Source: an uncultured Alphaproteobacteria bacterium (lineage in GTDB: Bacteria; Pseudomonadota; Alphaproteobacteria; Rs-D84). From it: DNA of 41,325 bases. Under the pieces are notes generated by a model. That model did no database searches. It was not told where the DNA came from and was given only the letters and a program-made list of their open reading frames with translations. Numbering within the stretch: the stretch's first letter is position 1; each line of letters opens with the position of its first letter. The translations under genes were made by a program, and so were the position numbers. The DNA is taken from positions 1 through 41,325 of the forward strand of contig CALXLL010000007.1 of assembly GCA_944389185.1 (NCBI GenBank), written 5' to 3'. Below, one piece after another: positions 38,517-41,325 of the stretch.

Positions 38517-41126
38517 TTAGTGTAATTTACCGCAACAATGTTTATACTTTAATCCAGATCCACAAGGGCAGGGAGCATTTCGTCTTGCTTCAGATGCTTG
38601 GTTTAATTCTGCATCGTGTTCGGCCCTTTGTTTTTCTGTTGCGGCAACATCTTCGCGCGTTAATTCCATTCTGCAAATATAAGAAACCGACATAATCTTA
38701 AAGTTATTTATCGTATTCTTGAACAAATCTAAAGCTTCACGCTTGTATTCATACAACGGATTTTTCTGTGCATATCCACGTAAACCTATTGCATTCTGTA
38801 AGTAATCCATTTGTTGCAAATGTCTTTTCCACACAGAATCCAAGGCGCCCAACATCATTTGTCTTGAAGCCATCTGCATCAGTTCTGGACCATATTTTTG
38901 TGCTTGATGCTCGTATCTGCGCATAGCAAGATTATAAAGACTTTGATAAGCTTTGTGTTCTGTTATAGTTTCATCTGTTTTCCACTTATCAATATCTGTT
39001 ATATCCAAAGCAAAAGCACGCATCATCGCATCGTGAATAGCTTTTATATTCCAATCAGCTGGATTTGACTTTTCTGGTATATTGTTTTCGCAAATCATTT
39101 CAACAACATCACCTATCATTTCTTTTGCCAAAGGTGCCAAATCTTCGGATACCATTAAGTCATCTCTTTGCTTATAAACGACACCGCGTTGTTCGTTCAT
39201 AACGTCATCATATTTCAAAAGTTCTTTACGCGCTTCGAAATACCTAGCTTCAACACGTTTCTGAGCTTTTTCCAACGCTTTTGTTATCCAAGGATGAGTA
39301 ATAGCTTCACCTGGTTTTAACCCCAATGTAGTTAACATTCCATTTAGTCTGGCAGCACCGAAAATTCGCATTAAATCATCATCCAAAGCTAAAAAGAACT
39401 TAGAATCACCTGGGTCACCTTGACGACCAGAACGACCACGTAATTGATTGTCTATACGACGCGACTCGTGTCTTTCCGTTCCGATTACATATAAACCACC
39501 TGCATCTAAAACTAACTTTTTATTTTTTTCTATTGTGTCATATATTTCTTTTTTCTTATCTTCATAATCGGGTGCTTCTTTATCCAAAACTGCGATAAGC
39601 TCTTCCGCGTTTCCACCAAGCTTAATATCGGTCCCACGACCTGCCATATTAGTAGCAATCGTCACAGCCCCAGGTGCACCTGCCTGCGCAACGATTTTTG
39701 CTTCTGATTCATGATGTTTTGCATTTAAAACCGCAGGATTTATGCCTAATTTTTTACGAACTATATCTGCTAATTCTTCTGATTTTTCGATAGAAACAGT
39801 TCCGACCAATACCGGTTGCTTGCGTTCCATACATTCGCTGATTTGCTTTATAATAGCGTCATATTTTTCTTCTTTATTACGATATATTTCATCATGATGA
39901 TCAATTCTTGCAACTGGTCTATTTGTCGGAATAGATACAACTCTTAATTTATATATTTCTTCAAATTCAGCCGCTTCTGTCATAGCAGTTCCTGTCATAC
40001 CAGATAAAGTAGGGTATAATCTGAATAAGTTCTGATAAGAAATACTTGAAATTGTTTGATTTTCTGGTTGAACCTGGACATGTTCTTTTGCTTCTATTGC
40101 CTGGTGCAGCCCTTTACCGAAACGTCTTCCGGTCATCACGCGTCCAGTAAATTCATCTACTATTAAGATTTCACCATTTCGCACTACGTAATTGACATTT
40201 TTTTGATATAAATGATGTGCCAATAATGACTGCTGAATATGCATAACAACCGCGGCATTTTCCGAAGCATATAAATTATCGCCGACTAACAAACCTCTTT
40301 CTTTTAAAAGTTTTGTAACGTTATCAACCCCTTCTTCGGTTAAAGTAACATGACGGTCTTTCTCGTCTTTTTTGTAATCTGTCGAATTCAGCAAAGCAAC
40401 GACTTCATCTACTTTTACATAAAGTTCACTTGTGTCTTCTGCCGGTCCAGATATAATAAGCGGCGTTCTTGCTTCGTCGATTAAAATACTATCAACCTCG
40501 TCAACGATGGCAAAAAAGAACGGTCTTAATACCTGTTGGTTTTTAGAAAACTTCATATTATCGCGAAGATAATCAAAACCAAGCTCGGAATTAGTAACAT
40601 AAGTAATATCACAAGCATAAGCAGCACGTCTTTCTTCGTCTGTCATATCGTGCTGAATCGTTCCGATTGTTAAACCAAGAAACTTATAAACTTGGCCCAT
40701 CCATTCAGCGTCACGAGATGCCAAATAATCATTAACAGTAATCAGGTGCGCCCCTTTACCATGCAAGGCTTTTAAATACAAAGCCAACGTAGCGACCAAG
40801 GTTTTACCTTCACCTGTTTTCATTTCGGCGATTTGTCCGTTTGTCAAAACCATACCGCCGATTAATTGCACGTTAAAATGACGAAGACCTATGGAACGCG
40901 AAGAAGCTTCACGAACTACGGCAAAAGCGTCTGGCAATATATCTTTTTCTTTTTCGCCGTTTGCAAGTCTTTGACGAAGCAACTGTGTCTGGGCTTTCAA
41001 TTCCTCATCGGACATAGCATGATATTTTGGTTCCAGGTCATTTATTAAAGATACTGTTTTATCGTATGATTTCACGATTCTGTCGTTTGCAGATCCAAGA
41101 AGTTTTGCAATAATATTTTTTAACAT
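38517..41126 (-). CDS. secA: Preprotein translocase ATPase SecA
   Basis: SecA drives Sec-dependent export across the inner membrane and is required here by the many signal-peptide proteins. The 869 residues show QLIGGMVLTNGQIAEMKTGE with Walker A GEGKTLVATL, DEVDSILIDEARTPLIISGP, TNMAGRGTDIKLGGNA, RQGDPGDSKFFLALDDDLMR, and the C-terminal zinc and SecB-binding tail CPCGSGLKYKHCCG. AAGGAA precedes the ATG, with a good promoter at 41152-41180. Confidence 0.98.
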   Translation of the reverse strand: MLKNIIAKLLGSANDRIVKSYDKTVSLINDLEPKYHAMSDEELKAQTQLLRQRLANGEKEKDILPDAFAVVREASSRSIGLRHFNVQLIGGMVLTNGQIAEMKTGEGKTLVATLALYLKALHGKGAHLITVNDYLASRDAEWMGQVYKFLGLTIGTIQHDMTDEERRAAYACDITYVTNSELGFDYLRDNMKFSKNQQVLRPFFFAIVDEVDSILIDEARTPLIISGPAEDTSELYVKVDEVVALLNSTDYKKDEKDRHVTLTEEGVDNVTKLLKERGLLVGDNLYASENAAVVMHIQQSLLAHHLYQKNVNYVVRNGEILIVDEFTGRVMTGRRFGKGLHQAIEAKEHVQVQPENQTISSISYQNLFRLYPTLSGMTGTAMTEAAEFEEIYKLRVVSIPTNRPVARIDHHDEIYRNKEEKYDAIIKQISECMERKQPVLVGTVSIEKSEELADIVRKKLGINPAVLNAKHHESEAKIVAQAGAPGAVTIATNMAGRGTDIKLGGNAEELIAVLDKEAPDYEDKKKEIYDTIEKNKKLVLDAGGLYVIGTERHESRRIDNQLRGRSGRQGDPGDSKFFLALDDDLMRIFGAARLNGMLTTLGLKPGEAITHPWITKALEKAQKRVEARYFEARKELLKYDDVMNEQRGVVYKQRDDLMVSEDLAPLAKEMIGDVVEMICENNIPEKSNPADWNIKAIHDAMMRAFALDITDIDKWKTDETITEHKAYQSLYNLAMRRYEHQAQKYGPELMQMASRQMMLGALDSVWKRHLQQMDYLQNAIGLRGYAQKNPLYEYKREALDLFKNTINNFKIMSVSYICRMELTREDVAATEKQRAEHDAELNQASEARRNAPCPCGSGLKYKHCCGKLH

Positions 41127-41151
41127 ATCAATTCCTTATCTTATCTAAAAA

Positions 41152-41180
41152 GGTATAGCAATTTTGATCCTTGCGGTCAA
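41152..41180 (-). promoter_or_regulatory. Sigma70-type promoter for secA
   Basis: On the minus strand TTGACC (41180-41175) and TATACC (41157-41152), with extended TGC, are 17 bases apart. Its -35 overlaps that of the divergent + strand promoter. Confidence 0.68.
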
Positions 41181-41198
41181 GACACTTTATGATATAAT
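41171..41198 (+). promoter_or_regulatory. Sigma70-type promoter for the terminal partial gene
   Basis: TTGCGG at 41171-41176 and TATAAT at 41193-41198 are 16 bases apart. A leader of about 70 nt follows, beginning GCAACAAAGGA. Confidence 0.6.
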
Positions 41199-41274
41199 GC
41201 AACAAAGGAAACAAACAAGGGCAAAGTAGGGTGATTTTGTTATTTGTCCTATAAAAATACGGGGGGACGATTGT

Positions 41275-41325
41275 ATGAAAGAACCGATTCAACAGCTAAA
41301 AACAGAAGACATATGCAGTGAAGTA
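41275..41325 (+). CDS. Start of an unidentified gene, truncated by the window end
   Basis: An ATG at 41275 preceded by GGGGGGA opens a frame of 17 codons (MKEPIQQLKTEDICSEV) that runs off the end without a stop. Promoter and ribosome binding site support a real start. The 17 residues are too few for identification; they show no signal peptide. Confidence 0.6.
   Translation, partial: MKEPIQQLKTEDICSEV

Noticed and set aside
1-41325. CRISPR array, insertion sequence, prophage or defence island
   Set aside because: No regularly spaced repeats, transposase, integrase, terminal inverted repeats, or recognised defence genes were seen; AddA and RecN are core repair genes.

Overview
The window is a gene-dense, AT-rich bacterial chromosome segment, most likely from an uncultured alphaproteobacterium. 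Three genes point to that class: a TrcR/DUF1013 cell-cycle regulator, a DUF2155 secreted protein, and an XRE regulator of the 'FQQIQKYE' type typical of alphaproteobacteria. Phosphofructokinase, phosphoglycerate mutase and catabolic-type glutamate dehydrogenase suggest glycolytic, amino-acid-using growth. Low GC and a compact layout fit a host-associated or reduced-genome lineage. That lifestyle is inference; no taxonomic marker could be searched here.

Layout. 1-5145 (+): the 3' part of tRNA-Ser(GCT), cysS, trcR, rpoD, tmk. 5158-7083 (-): a membrane-anchored coiled-coil protein. 7183-13193: a DNA repair block with addA split into two overlapping ORFs, recN, and xseA convergent with recN. 13193-16148 (-): an operon of DUF2155, a small membrane protein, a DUF1460 amidase-like lipoprotein, tsaD, a YunG-like protein and xseA. 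16241-18625 (-): rpsP-rimM-orf101-trmD-rplS, where orf101 interrupts a usually conserved ribosomal order. 18867-23133: a small lipoprotein, glutamate dehydrogenase, tRNA-Gly(CCC), a LysM protein and phosphofructokinase. 23174-29033: dnaK, rplY, rsmD, tadA, gpmI and an XRE regulator. 29063-34152 (-): an accessory-looking run of four genes of unknown function, made of two cysteine-rich secreted proteins and a pair that resembles genes I associate with Patescibacteria. 34207-41126 (-): rsmH, dnaE, secA. The window ends with the first 17 codons of a + strand gene.

Most convergent pairs are separated only by one bidirectional hairpin terminator. Sigma70-type promoters (TTGaca-16/18-TATaaT) are easy to see. 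Several place the -10 box only 6-7 nt before the start codon, which predicts leaderless mRNAs. No CRISPR array, insertion sequence, prophage or rRNA gene was seen, and no stretch over 300 bases lacks a gene.

Points most worth attention: the four-gene accessory run, including an A6 tract beside an unusual TTG start; the split AddA helicase-nuclease; a housekeeping sigma factor with substitutions at normally near-invariant -10-melting residues; and the leaderless promoter architecture. I did not find a clear defence or mobile system.
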